Shown: piece by piece, positions 1 to 8,803 of the stretch
Layout of the letters: every line of letters begins with the position of its first letter
Numbering within the stretch: the stretch's first letter is position 1
NCBI GenBank assembly: GCA_046154585.1
Contig: JBJXDX010000103.1
Location: 1-64,000, forward strand
Length of the DNA: 64,000 bases
Source: CADEFX01 sp046154585
GTDB taxonomy: Bacteria > Pseudomonadota > Alphaproteobacteria > Rhizobiales > Hyphomicrobiaceae
Reading direction: 5' to 3'
Notes under the pieces: generated by a model
Database searches by the model: none
What the model was told of the DNA's origin: nothing
The model's input: the letters and a program-made list of their open reading frames with translations, nothing else
Translations under genes and position numbers: made by a program

Positions 1-8
1 CGCGCGTC

Positions 9-293
9 ATGTTCCCGTCTGATCGATCGACCAATCCCGTCTGGTGCTTCTCGGTGTTCGCCGCCCCTGAGGTGAGCGTCACCCCCCGTGTCCTTGGCGA
101 GTTCGCCAAGCGCAACCTCGTCCCCACCCGCTTCGAAGCCGTCGTCGACGGGGACGACCTGTCGATCGTTGTCCAGGTCGCCGGCATGGACGAGCAGGTC
201 GCCGCCCACGTCGCCGAGGTGCTGCGCGGCCTGTTTCATGTCGAGCGCGTGCTGATGACCACCAAGACCCTGGCGCAAGAGGCCCGCGCATGA
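9..293 (+). CDS. Small ACT-like hypothetical protein
   Basis: A 94-aa protein that I cannot name with certainty. The pattern of short hydrophobic strands around VWCFSVFAAPEV, one helix and a second strand set is compatible with a single ACT-type ligand-binding fold, but this is a visual impression only. Its stop codon overlaps the ileS start by four bases (ATGA at 290-293), so it is probably translationally coupled to ileS. The gene begins eight bases from the window edge, so its promoter and any earlier start lie outside. Confidence 0.65.
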   Translation: MFPSDRSTNPVWCFSVFAAPEVSVTPRVLGEFAKRNLVPTRFEAVVDGDDLSIVVQVAGMDEQVAAHVAEVLRGLFHVERVLMTTKTLAQEARA

Positions 294-3292
294 ACGACAA
301 GGCGCCACCCGACTACAAGACGACGGTCTTCCTGCCGGAGACCGCGTTCCCGATGCGCGGTGAGCTGCCAAGACGCGAGCCCGAGATGCTAGCGCGCTGG
401 CAGGCGATGGATCTCTACGGCCTGCTGCGCAGGCGCTCCGCAGGCCGCAGGAAGTTCGTGCTGCACGACGGGCCGCCCTACGCCAACGCCAATCTTCATA
501 TCGGCCACGCGCTCAACAAGATCCTCAAGGACGTGATCAACCGCGTCCATCAGATGAAGGGCGAGGACGCCAACTACGTGCCGGGCTGGGACTGCCACGG
601 CCTGCCGATCGAGTGGAAGATCGAGGAGGAGTACCGCGCCAAGGGCAAGGACAAGGACGCCGTGCCCGTCAACGAGTTCCGCCAGCAGTGCCGCGAGTTT
701 GCCGAGCACTGGATCGGCGTGCAGCGCGAGGAGTTCAAGCGGCTCGGCGTCGAGGGCGATTGGCAGCATCCCTATTCCACCATGGCCTACAAGGCCGAGG
801 GCATGATCGCGGCGGAGCTGATGAAGTTCGCCATGAACGGCGCGCTCTATCGCGGGTCGAAGCCGGTGATGTGGAGCGTGGTGGAGAAGACAGCACTGGC
901 CGAGGCCGAGGTCGAGTATCACGACTACACGAGCGATACGGCTTGGGTGAAGTTTCCTATTGATCGGAAGATCATCGCAACGGAGCGAAAAAAGGGTGAG
1001 GACACACTTGGCTTAGCTGGAGCCAGCATAGTTATCTGGACGACCACACCGTGGACGATCCCAGGCAACCGCGCGATCGCCTTCAATCCAAAACTGGCCT
1101 ATGGCCTCTATGAGGTGTCAAAGGCACCGGAGGAAAACTGGGCTAAGGTCGGCGACAAGCTCATCATAGCGGACGCACTTGCCGAGAACGTCATGCGCGT
1201 GGCCAAGGTCGAGACTTTCGAACGCCGCGCGGATGTCACGGCCGACGATCTGGCAGTAATCACCTGCTCTCATCCGCTGCGCGACAAGGGCTATGCCTTC
1301 GACGTGCCGATGCTCTCAGCCGACTACGTCACCGACGAGGAGGGCACAGGCTTCGTGCATACGGCGCCGGGCCACGGCCGCGAAGACTTCGACACGTGGG
1401 TGGAAGCCGCGCCGAAGCTGCAGCAGCGCGGCATCGACACAGCGATCCCCTTCACCGTCGACGGCGACGGGCGCTTCACCAAGGATGCACCCGGCTTCGA
1501 AGGCAAGCGCGTCATCGACGACAAGGGCAAGAAGGGCGACGCCAACGACGCGGTCATCAAGGCGCTGGCCGACGCTGGCATGATGGTCGCGCGCGCCCGC
1601 CTGAAGCATCAGTATCCGCACTCGTGGCGGTCGAAGAAGCCGGTGATCTTCCGCAACACGCCGCAGTGGTTCATCGCGATGGACAAGCCGCTGAAGACGC
1701 CGGGCGCGAGCAGCAATCAGACGCTGCGCGAAACGGCGCTCAAGGCCATCGGCGAAACTGAGTTCGTGCCGGCAGCGGGCCAGAACCGCCTGCGCGGCAT
1801 GATCGAGGCGCGGCCCGACTGGGTGATCTCGCGCCAGCGCGCCTGGGGTGTGCCGATCACGGTGTTCGTGCATAAGGACACGGGACAGGTGATCCCGTCG
1901 GCCAAATTCCCGAATTCGGACGAGCTCATGGCGCGCATCCGTAAAGCCATGACCGAGCGCGGTGCCGACGCCTGGTTCGAGCAAGGCGCAAGCGAGCGCT
2001 GTCTCAAAGGTCTCGTCGCCAATCCCGCCGAATGGGAACAGGTGACGGACATCCTGGACGTCTGGTTCGACTCAGGCTCCACGCACGCCTTCACGCTGGA
2101 GGATCCGGAGGCGTTTCCGGGGCTCGCCGGGATCAAGCGGCAGCGCGACGGCGGCGAGGACCGTGTGATGTACCTGGAAGGCTCGGACCAGCACCGCGGC
2201 TGGTTCCATTCCTCACTGCTGGAATCGAGCGGCACGCGTGGCCGTGCCCCCTTCGATGTCGTGCTGACGCACGGCTTCGTGCTCGACGAGAAGGGGCAGA
2301 AGATGTCGAAGTCGCTCGGCAACACGGTGGCGCCCCAGGACGTGATCAAGAATTCCGGTGCCGATATCCTGCGACTGTGGGTGGCTGCTTCCGACTACGC
2401 GGACGACCTGCGCATCGGGCCTGAGATCCTGAAGACGTTCGTCGAGACCTACCGCAAGATCCGCAACACGCTGCGCTGGATGCTCGGCACGCTGGCGCAC
2501 TACGATCCGAAGCGGACGGTGTCCTTGAAAGAGATGCCGGAACTGGAGCGGCTGATGCTGCACCGGCTGGCGGAGCTCGATGAGGCGATCCGCAAGGCGT
2601 ACGCGGAATACGACTACAAGCGCGTCGTGGCGGTGCTATCGCAATTCATGAACACGGATCTGTCCGCGTTCTACTTCGACGTGCGCAAGGACGCGCTTTA
2701 TTGCGAGCCGTATTCGAGCGCGAAGCGGCGGGCGGCGCTCGAGGTCATCGAGCAGATCTTCCGCTGCACGACCGTCTGGCTGGCTCCCCTTCTCTGCTTC
2801 ACGGCGGAGGAGACGTGGCTGGCGCGCTATCCGTCCGAGACGGACTCGGTGCATATGGAGCTGTTTCCGGACCTGCCGGCCGTATGGCGCGACGACGCGC
2901 TCGCGCAGAAATGGCAGACGGTCCGGCGCGTGCGCAGTGTCGTGACGGGCGCGCTGGAGATCGAGCGCGCCAACAAGGCGATCGGATCGTCGCTGGAAGC
3001 TGCACCCCAGGTCTATGTCTCGGACGAGGCCGTGCTGAAGGCTCTCGACAGCGTAGACCTTGCGGAGATCTGCATCACGTCGGGGCTCGACCTGAAGGCA
3101 GAGGCTGCACCGGCGGGCGCTTTCGTGCTCGACGATGTAGCGGGTGTCGGCGTCGTGCCGAGGAAGGCCGAGGGCACGAAGTGCGCGCGCTCGTGGCGCA
3201 TCACCACGGATGTCGGGTCCGATCCGGCCTTCCCGGACCTGTCCGCCCGCGACGCCGTCGCCGTCCGCGAATTCGATGCCATGAGCGCGTGA
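290..3292 (+). CDS. ileS: Isoleucyl-tRNA synthetase
   Basis: Class I aminoacyl-tRNA synthetase that charges tRNA-Ile with isoleucine in the cytoplasm. The HIGH signature is at residues 70-73 (NLHIGHALNK) and the KMSKS loop at 671-675 (GQKMSKSLGNT). The segment between them is long enough to hold the CP1 editing domain, with TTTPWTIPGN near residue 250. The WFDSGSTH motif precedes the KMSKS loop. At 1000 aa it is slightly longer than the usual 930-950. The C-terminal zinc-finger cysteines typical of E. coli IleRS are not obvious, which is common in alphaproteobacteria. The start overlaps the upstream small gene by four bases, and lspA follows directly. Confidence 0.97.
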   Translation: MNDKAPPDYKTTVFLPETAFPMRGELPRREPEMLARWQAMDLYGLLRRRSAGRRKFVLHDGPPYANANLHIGHALNKILKDVINRVHQMKGEDANYVPGWDCHGLPIEWKIEEEYRAKGKDKDAVPVNEFRQQCREFAEHWIGVQREEFKRLGVEGDWQHPYSTMAYKAEGMIAAELMKFAMNGALYRGSKPVMWSVVEKTALAEAEVEYHDYTSDTAWVKFPIDRKIIATERKKGEDTLGLAGASIVIWTTTPWTIPGNRAIAFNPKLAYGLYEVSKAPEENWAKVGDKLIIADALAENVMRVAKVETFERRADVTADDLAVITCSHPLRDKGYAFDVPMLSADYVTDEEGTGFVHTAPGHGREDFDTWVEAAPKLQQRGIDTAIPFTVDGDGRFTKDAPGFEGKRVIDDKGKKGDANDAVIKALADAGMMVARARLKHQYPHSWRSKKPVIFRNTPQWFIAMDKPLKTPGASSNQTLRETALKAIGETEFVPAAGQNRLRGMIEARPDWVISRQRAWGVPITVFVHKDTGQVIPSAKFPNSDELMARIRKAMTERGADAWFEQGASERCLKGLVANPAEWEQVTDILDVWFDSGSTHAFTLEDPEAFPGLAGIKRQRDGGEDRVMYLEGSDQHRGWFHSSLLESSGTRGRAPFDVVLTHGFVLDEKGQKMSKSLGNTVAPQDVIKNSGADILRLWVAASDYADDLRIGPEILKTFVETYRKIRNTLRWMLGTLAHYDPKRTVSLKEMPELERLMLHRLAELDEAIRKAYAEYDYKRVVAVLSQFMNTDLSAFYFDVRKDALYCEPYSSAKRRAALEVIEQIFRCTTVWLAPLLCFTAEETWLARYPSETDSVHMELFPDLPAVWRDDALAQKWQTVRRVRSVVTGALEIERANKAIGSSLEAAPQVYVSDEAVLKALDSVDLAEICITSGLDLKAEAAPAGAFVLDDVAGVGVVPRKAEGTKCARSWRITTDVGSDPAFPDLSARDAVAVREFDAMSA

Positions 3293-3300
3293 CCAGCCGG

Positions 3301-3822
3301 ATGACGCAAACGGGCCAGCGGTGGTTCTGGGGGACGTGGTCGAGGCTCGGGCTGAGCATTGCGCTCGTCACGCTCGTGGCCGATCAGGTGCACAAGTGGT
3401 GGATGCTCGACATCTACCGCATCCAGGACCGGGGACGGGTGACCATCACCCCGTTCCTGGACCTGGTGTTCGTGCTGAACCAGGGCATCAGCTATGGGCT
3501 GTTTGCCCAGCAGGAGGAGCTCGGACAGTGGCTGCTGGCGGGCTTCGCGGTGCTGGCTGCTCTGGCGCTGGCCTGCTGGCTGGCCGCCGGCACGGGGGGC
3601 CGGATCTGGGCCATCAGCGTCGGCCTTCTGATCGGCGGCGCCATCGGCAACGGCATTGACCGGGTGCGCCTGGGCGGAGTCGCCGACTTCTTCTCGATGC
3701 ACGCCTTCGGCTATTACTGGTACGTGTTCAATATCGCCGATGTGGCCATTGTTGCCGGGGTGATGGGCCTCTTGTATGATTCCTTCACGTCGAGTCGCAA
3801 TGACGCCTCAAACCCCGCGTAG
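3301..3822 (+). CDS. lspA: Lipoprotein signal peptidase (signal peptidase II)
   Basis: Inner-membrane aspartic protease that removes signal peptides from diacylglyceryl-modified prolipoproteins. The 173-aa protein has four hydrophobic segments. The two family catalytic aspartates are seen as D120 in IGNGIDRV and D147 in YVFNIADV; an NQG segment matches the conserved Asn box. The start used is ATG 3301. A GTG at 3289 that overlaps the ileS stop codon is an alternative four codons upstream. The order ileS-lspA is common in Proteobacteria. The next gene encodes a probable lipoprotein, a plausible substrate. Confidence 0.95.
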   Translation: MTQTGQRWFWGTWSRLGLSIALVTLVADQVHKWWMLDIYRIQDRGRVTITPFLDLVFVLNQGISYGLFAQQEELGQWLLAGFAVLAALALACWLAAGTGGRIWAISVGLLIGGAIGNGIDRVRLGGVADFFSMHAFGYYWYVFNIADVAIVAGVMGLLYDSFTSSRNDASNPA

Positions 3823-3885
3823 GTGGCGCAGGTGGGTATTGGGGAGGGCTGTGGCTGCAGGCCTGAGCTTGGGAGCAGTTGGGGG

Positions 3886-4332
3886 ATGACCAGACTTCAG
3901 CGACGCGCAATCGGTGCCGCGGTAATAACCGCGCTCGCCGGGCTTGGTGGTTGCGCCAACGAAGGCATCGAGCTCAACGGCAAGATCTTCGACGCGCTCG
4001 GCGTGTCGACAAGCTCTATCGCACCAAGAAAAGAACCCAGAATGGAGCAGCGGTCACCGATCGTTCTGCCGCCGGATGGCAAGCGCCTGCCCGAGCCAGG
4101 CTCCGCGCCCGAGTCCGCGAGCCAAAATCAGAACTGGCCGCAAGACCGCGAGGTCAAGAGGGTTGCCGATGCCGAAGAGGCCAAGCGCAAGCAGGCCGAG
4201 TTCTGCCGCGACGGCAACTGGAAAGAAAAGGCCATGAAGGACGAGGTAGGGGCTGAGGCCAAAGCGCCCGGCGGCAACTGCGGCTCGATTTTCTCCACCT
4301 TCTCCAAGGGTCTGTTTGGAAATCAGGAGTGA
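3886..4332 (+). CDS. Putative lipoprotein of unknown function
   Basis: A 148-aa protein with a positively charged N terminus, a short hydrophobic stretch and a lipobox ending LGGC around residue 23, so the predicted mature protein is lipid-anchored at that Cys. The rest is polar, with a Lys/Glu-rich middle region and two further cysteines near the C terminus (FCRDG and GGNCGS). I do not recognise the family. ATG 3886 is chosen because it places the signal peptide at the N terminus; the frame is open further upstream to 3823. It directly follows lspA, whose product would process it. Confidence 0.75.
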   Translation: MTRLQRRAIGAAVITALAGLGGCANEGIELNGKIFDALGVSTSSIAPRKEPRMEQRSPIVLPPDGKRLPEPGSAPESASQNQNWPQDREVKRVADAEEAKRKQAEFCRDGNWKEKAMKDEVGAEAKAPGGNCGSIFSTFSKGLFGNQE

Positions 4333-4548
4333 TTGTGTCGCGGCCTGGATAACGCGCGCGGCCGCCTCATGGTTTATGCGCGTTGACCATTCCAAGATGA
4401 ACGCGTTGTCATTTGACAAGGCCTGCCGCTGGCCCGACACGTGGCTGCGGGCAGCCGCGCGCACGAACCAACTCTTTCGCGGCTGAATCACCCACTGTCC
4501 TGGGCAGGACACTTGCGATTGCCCCTCGTAATTTGCGCAGGAATCGCC
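4333..4548. other. Intergenic region before the M16 protease pair
   Basis: This 216-base stretch contains GC-rich short inverted repeats but no convincing gene or intrinsic terminator. It presumably holds the promoter for the two M16 peptidase genes. No recognisable operator was seen. Confidence 0.3.
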
Positions 4549-5955
4549 ATGTTCGAACGTGCAATTTGCCGCCTCTCCAGCTTCGCGATGGCCCTCACCA
4601 TGCTCGCAATGACGTCCCAATCCCTCCTAGCCCAAAGCGGGCCGGCCTCAACGGAATTCATGCTCGACAACGGCATGCAGGTGGTGGTCGTGTCCGACCA
4701 TCGCGCGCCGGTGGTCACGCACATGGTGTGGTACCGCGTCGGCGCAGCCGATGAACCTAAGGGCGTGTCGGGGATCGCGCACTTTCTCGAACACCTGATG
4801 TTCAAGTCGACCGAGAAAATCGGCACCGGCGAATTTTCGAAAATCATTTCACGGCTCGGAGGGCAGGACAATGCCTTCACCGGCAACGACGTCACCGCCT
4901 ACTTCCAGCGCGTGTCCAAGGATCGCCTGAAGACCGTCATGGAGATGGAGGCGGACCGCATGGTCAACCTCCGGCTGGAGGAGAAGGAAGTTTTGACCGA
5001 ACGGCAAGTGATCCTGGAGGAGCGCCGCTCGCGGATCGAGAACAGCCCGTCGGCCATTCTCGACGAGCAGATGAACGCGGCGCTCTACATGTCACACCCC
5101 TACGGCATCCCGGTCATCGGCTGGGAGCATGAGATGGCCAAGCTGTCGCCCACCGATGCCATGACGTTCTACAAGCGCTTCTACGCGCCGAATAACGCCA
5201 TTCTGGTCGTGACCGGCGACGTGACCGCCGACGAAGTCAAGGTCCTCGCCGAGCAAACGTACGGCAAGACCCCTTCCAACAAGCAAGTGACCTGGCTGCC
5301 GCGGGTGCAGGAGCCGCCGCACCGGGCCGCGCGCCGGGTGGAACTGCGCGACGCCCGCGCCGGCAAGACCTCGGTGCATCGCCTCTACCTCGCGCCCAGC
5401 TATCGCACCGCCAGCGAGGGCGAAGCCGAGGCGCTCGACCTGCTGCTCAAGATCACGGCCTCGGGCCCAACCAGCCGCCTCTACAAGAAGCTGGTGGTGG
5501 AGACCAAAGCGGCGTCCAGCGCCGGCGGCTGGTACTCGGGCGCAGCGCGCGACAGCGGCAAGATCTCGCTCTATGCCGTGGCAAGCGACGGAGTCGATAT
5601 CGGCAAGGTCGAGCAGGGCATCGATGCCGTGATCGAGGAGATCAAAACCGGCGGCGTGACGGACGGCGAGCTCGAGCGCGCCAAGAAGGCCTATCTCGCC
5701 GAGTACATCTACGAGTCCGACAACCAGCAATCCCTCGCCCGCCGTTACGGCTGGTCGCTGACCGTCGGCCGCACACTCAAGGACATCGAGGAATGGCCCG
5801 CGCGGATCTCGAAAGTGACGCTCGCCGACGTCAAGACGGTGGCAGCGAAATATCTCGACATCCGCCACTCGGTCACCGGCACACTCATTCCGATTGCTCC
5901 CGAAGCAACGCCAAAAGCCGACGGCAATCCGCAACGCACGCCATCACGAGGCTGA
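4549..5955 (+). CDS. M16 family zinc metallopeptidase, catalytic subunit
   Basis: Pitrilysin/insulinase-family protease, probably periplasmic. The inverted zinc motif HxxEH is intact (HFLEH, residues 78-82). A glutamate pair at 157-158 lies at the distance expected for the third zinc ligand. An N-terminal signal peptide ends near SLLAQS. ATG 4549 is preceded by AGGA and puts the signal peptide at the N terminus, giving 468 aa. The next gene encodes a second M16 protein without the zinc motif, so the two probably form a heterodimer like other bacterial catalytic/non-catalytic M16 pairs. Confidence 0.92.
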   Translation: MFERAICRLSSFAMALTMLAMTSQSLLAQSGPASTEFMLDNGMQVVVVSDHRAPVVTHMVWYRVGAADEPKGVSGIAHFLEHLMFKSTEKIGTGEFSKIISRLGGQDNAFTGNDVTAYFQRVSKDRLKTVMEMEADRMVNLRLEEKEVLTERQVILEERRSRIENSPSAILDEQMNAALYMSHPYGIPVIGWEHEMAKLSPTDAMTFYKRFYAPNNAILVVTGDVTADEVKVLAEQTYGKTPSNKQVTWLPRVQEPPHRAARRVELRDARAGKTSVHRLYLAPSYRTASEGEAEALDLLLKITASGPTSRLYKKLVVETKAASSAGGWYSGAARDSGKISLYAVASDGVDIGKVEQGIDAVIEEIKTGGVTDGELERAKKAYLAEYIYESDNQQSLARRYGWSLTVGRTLKDIEEWPARISKVTLADVKTVAAKYLDIRHSVTGTLIPIAPEATPKADGNPQRTPSRG

Positions 5956-5972
5956 CAGACGGATCCCGACCT

Positions 5973-7352
5973 ATGCATGTGATTACAGTTCCCCGCCTGT
6001 TCGGCGGCTTGCGTCAAGTGCGTCGATCGGCATGGCTGGCGATGATCGCCGTTGTTTCCGGTCTCACTCCCTTGCTGTTCGGTGCCGAGGCACAAGCCAT
6101 GAAAATCCAGAGCGTAAAAAGTCCGGGCGGCATCGAGGCCTGGCTCGTGGAAGAGCATAGCGTGCCGCTGATCGCGATGCGGTTCGTGTTCGAGGGGGGC
6201 AGCTCCCAGGATCCCGCCGGCAAGGAAGGGCTGGCCAACTTCATCGCCGGAATGATGGACGAGGGTGCAGGCGATCTGACATCGGCAGCGTTTCAGGAGC
6301 GGATGGAGGAACTGGCCGTCCGCATGAGCTTCGACGACTCGCGCGATGCGCTGTACGGCAACTTCGAAACGCTGACCGCCAATCGCGATGCGGGCGTCGA
6401 GTTGCTGCGGCTTGCCGTGACGAAGCCGCGCTTTGATGCCGACGCGGTTGACCGCGTGAGAAACCAGCTTCTGGCGAGCCTCGCCTATGCCGCCAAGAGC
6501 CCAGAGAAGGTGGCGAGCAAGGCCTGGAGCGCCAAGGCGTTCGCCGGCCATGCCTACGGCCGCCCATCCGAGGGCACATCCGAGAGTCTTCTCAAAATCT
6601 CGGGGCAGGATCTCGAGGCGTACCGCAAGCGCGTGTTTGCGCGCGACACGCTGAAGGTCGTCGCCGTCGGCGACATTACTGCGGCCACGCTCGGCGCCCT
6701 GCTGGACAAGGTCTTCGGCGATCTGCCGGCAAAGGCGCAACTCGAGATCGTTCCGACCACGACTCCGTCGGCCAAGGACAAGCTCGAAGTTATCGAGATG
6801 GACGTGCCGCAGTCGGTCGCGCAGTTCGGCATGCTGGGTATTGCACGCAAGGACCCGGACTTCATGGCAGCGTTCGTGCTGAACCAGATCCTGGGCGGCG
6901 GCGGCTTTGCGTCGCGGCTCACGGAGGAAGTGCGCGAGAAGCGCGGTCTCGCCTATTCCGTGTACAGCTACATCCAGCCCTATCAGCACGTCTCCATCTT
7001 CGGCGGCGGCGTGGCCACGAAGAACGAGGAAATCGCCCAGTCGCTGGACGTCATCCGTGCGGAGCTGAAGCGTATGGCCGACGACGGGCCGACACCCACC
7101 GAGCTCGACAATGCCAAGAAGTTCCTGACGGGGTCGTTCGCGCTGCGCTTCGACAGCAATTCCAAGATCGCCAATCAGCTCCTGTGGATGATGCGCGAGG
7201 AAATGGGCATCGACTATGTCGAGAAGCGCAACGCGCAGGTCGAGGCCATCACGCTGGATGACTTGAAGCGCGTTGCCAAACGCCTGCTGAAGACCGATGA
7301 TTTGATCGTTACGGTCGTCGGCAAGCCAAAGGGCCTGCTGCCACGCGGATAG
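5973..7352 (+). CDS. M16 family peptidase-like protein, non-catalytic partner
   Basis: A 459-aa M16-fold protein with an N-terminal signal peptide (hydrophobic residues 22-38, cleavage near AEAQA). The position of the zinc motif reads LANFIAGMMDEG, so HxxEH is lost. The C-terminal half keeps the substrate-binding pattern (GGGGFASRL, EKRGLAYSVYSY). It starts 17 bases after the catalytic M16 gene and is probably co-transcribed. By analogy with family heterodimers it would supply the second half of the substrate chamber and not hydrolyse peptides itself. Confidence 0.9.
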   Translation: MHVITVPRLFGGLRQVRRSAWLAMIAVVSGLTPLLFGAEAQAMKIQSVKSPGGIEAWLVEEHSVPLIAMRFVFEGGSSQDPAGKEGLANFIAGMMDEGAGDLTSAAFQERMEELAVRMSFDDSRDALYGNFETLTANRDAGVELLRLAVTKPRFDADAVDRVRNQLLASLAYAAKSPEKVASKAWSAKAFAGHAYGRPSEGTSESLLKISGQDLEAYRKRVFARDTLKVVAVGDITAATLGALLDKVFGDLPAKAQLEIVPTTTPSAKDKLEVIEMDVPQSVAQFGMLGIARKDPDFMAAFVLNQILGGGGFASRLTEEVREKRGLAYSVYSYIQPYQHVSIFGGGVATKNEEIAQSLDVIRAELKRMADDGPTPTELDNAKKFLTGSFALRFDSNSKIANQLLWMMREEMGIDYVEKRNAQVEAITLDDLKRVAKRLLKTDDLIVTVVGKPKGLLPRG

Positions 7353-7386
7353 CCAACGGGCGGCTTCACGGGCTGCCGTCGGACGA

Positions 7387-8772
7387 TTGTCATCAGCGCG
7401 GGAGATGGTCTTGGAAGATGCGACTGGGCAGGCCAACGCTGACACGCTCCTCCTGCAGCAGCGTGTCGATGGTTGCCTCGACAAGGCCATCGGCGCAGCC
7501 GGTCTTAGACAATCTGAGCTCGACGCCTGGCTCGACAGGCTCCAGCCGGCCCTCGCCGGACTGAAAGCCGACTACGCCGGTGGCAAGCTGCCGCTGCTGC
7601 GCGTACCGGAGGCAACCGACGACATTGTCGCTTGCGAGGCGGCAATGGCGCGCCTGAGCGAGGATGCGCAGACCATCGTGTTCTTCGGCACCGGCGGATC
7701 GAGCCTAGGCGGGCAGGCCCTGGCACAGCTGACAGGCTGGAACATTCCCGGCGGCGCTGACGCCGGGCAGCGCGCACGGCCGCGCACGCGCTTCTATGAC
7801 AATCTGGACGGCCTGACGCTGGAGCGCGCGCTGGCGTCCTTCGACCTGTCGCGCACACGCTTTGTCGTCGTCTCGAAGTCCGGCGGAACGCCCGAGACGA
7901 TGGTGCAGGCAGTGTGCGCGCTGCAGGCCGTGACGGCAGCCGGGCTAGAGCAGCAGATCCCGCGCCTGTTCCTGGGTGTGACGGAGCCCGCACAGCCGGG
8001 CAAGACCAACGCGCTGCGATCGCTGTTCGAGGGCTATGACATTCCCCTGCTCGAGCATCACACCGGCATCGGCGGACGCTTCTCGGGCCTCACCAACGTT
8101 GGTCTGCTGCCGGCGCTGTCGCGCGGCATCGACGTGCGAGCCTTGCGGGGCGGCGCCAAGACGGTGGTCGACGCGCTGCTGGCCGCCAAGCATCCGCGCG
8201 ACTTCGCACCCGCCATCGGTGCAGCCACCGCCATCGGCCTCAATCGCGACCGCGGCATCCGCGTCATGGTGATGATGCCGTATGCCGACCGGCTCGGAAA
8301 ACTCAGCGAGTGGTACGTCCAGCTCTGGGCCGAAAGCCTGGGCAAGGATGGAGAGGGCACGGCGCCGATTCCGTGTCTTGGCCCACTCGATCAGCACAGC
8401 CAGCTCCAGCTGTTCATGGACGGGCCTAAGGAGCATTGCATCACCGTGGTGCGCGGGCCCATCGCCGGGACCGGGCCGCGGCTCGATCCGGAACTGTGCG
8501 AAAAGGCCGGCCTCGCGTTCATGTCGGGCCGCGCCGTGGGCGATCTGGTGGCCGCGCAGGCACAGGCGGTGCCCGAGGCGCTGCTGCGCGCCGGACGCCC
8601 TGTGCGCACCTTCGACCTCGCCCGGCTTGACGAACGCACGCTTGGGGCCTTGATGATGCACCTGATGCTGGAGACGATTCTCGCCGGCCGCCTGTTGGGC
8701 GTCGATCCGTTCGATCAGCCCGCTGTCGAGCTGTCCAAGGTGATCACGCGGGAACGTCTCACCCGAGCCTGA
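7387..8772 (+). CDS. pgi: Glucose-6-phosphate isomerase
   Basis: Interconverts glucose-6-phosphate and fructose-6-phosphate. The SIS sugar-phosphate-binding segment VVSKSGGTPETM is present, followed by GIGGRFSGLTNVG and the family signature around WAESLGKDGEG. The late histidine motif DQHSQLQLFMDGP is also present. The length of 461 aa fits the compact bacterial class. The start is uncertain: TTG 7387 gives 461 aa and ATG 7405 gives 455 aa, and neither has a textbook ribosome binding site. It lies between the M16 pair and mutL on the same strand. Confidence 0.92.
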   Translation: MSSAREMVLEDATGQANADTLLLQQRVDGCLDKAIGAAGLRQSELDAWLDRLQPALAGLKADYAGGKLPLLRVPEATDDIVACEAAMARLSEDAQTIVFFGTGGSSLGGQALAQLTGWNIPGGADAGQRARPRTRFYDNLDGLTLERALASFDLSRTRFVVVSKSGGTPETMVQAVCALQAVTAAGLEQQIPRLFLGVTEPAQPGKTNALRSLFEGYDIPLLEHHTGIGGRFSGLTNVGLLPALSRGIDVRALRGGAKTVVDALLAAKHPRDFAPAIGAATAIGLNRDRGIRVMVMMPYADRLGKLSEWYVQLWAESLGKDGEGTAPIPCLGPLDQHSQLQLFMDGPKEHCITVVRGPIAGTGPRLDPELCEKAGLAFMSGRAVGDLVAAQAQAVPEALLRAGRPVRTFDLARLDERTLGALMMHLMLETILAGRLLGVDPFDQPAVELSKVITRERLTRA

Positions 8773-8803
8773 CGAAGCGTGCAGGCCCGCCGGAGCGTTG
8801 CGC

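Noticed and set aside
5745..7490. A 581-codon open frame on the - strand
   Set aside because: It is the antisense of the second M16 gene. The composition is Arg/Ala/His-rich without any family motif, as is common for high-GC shadows.
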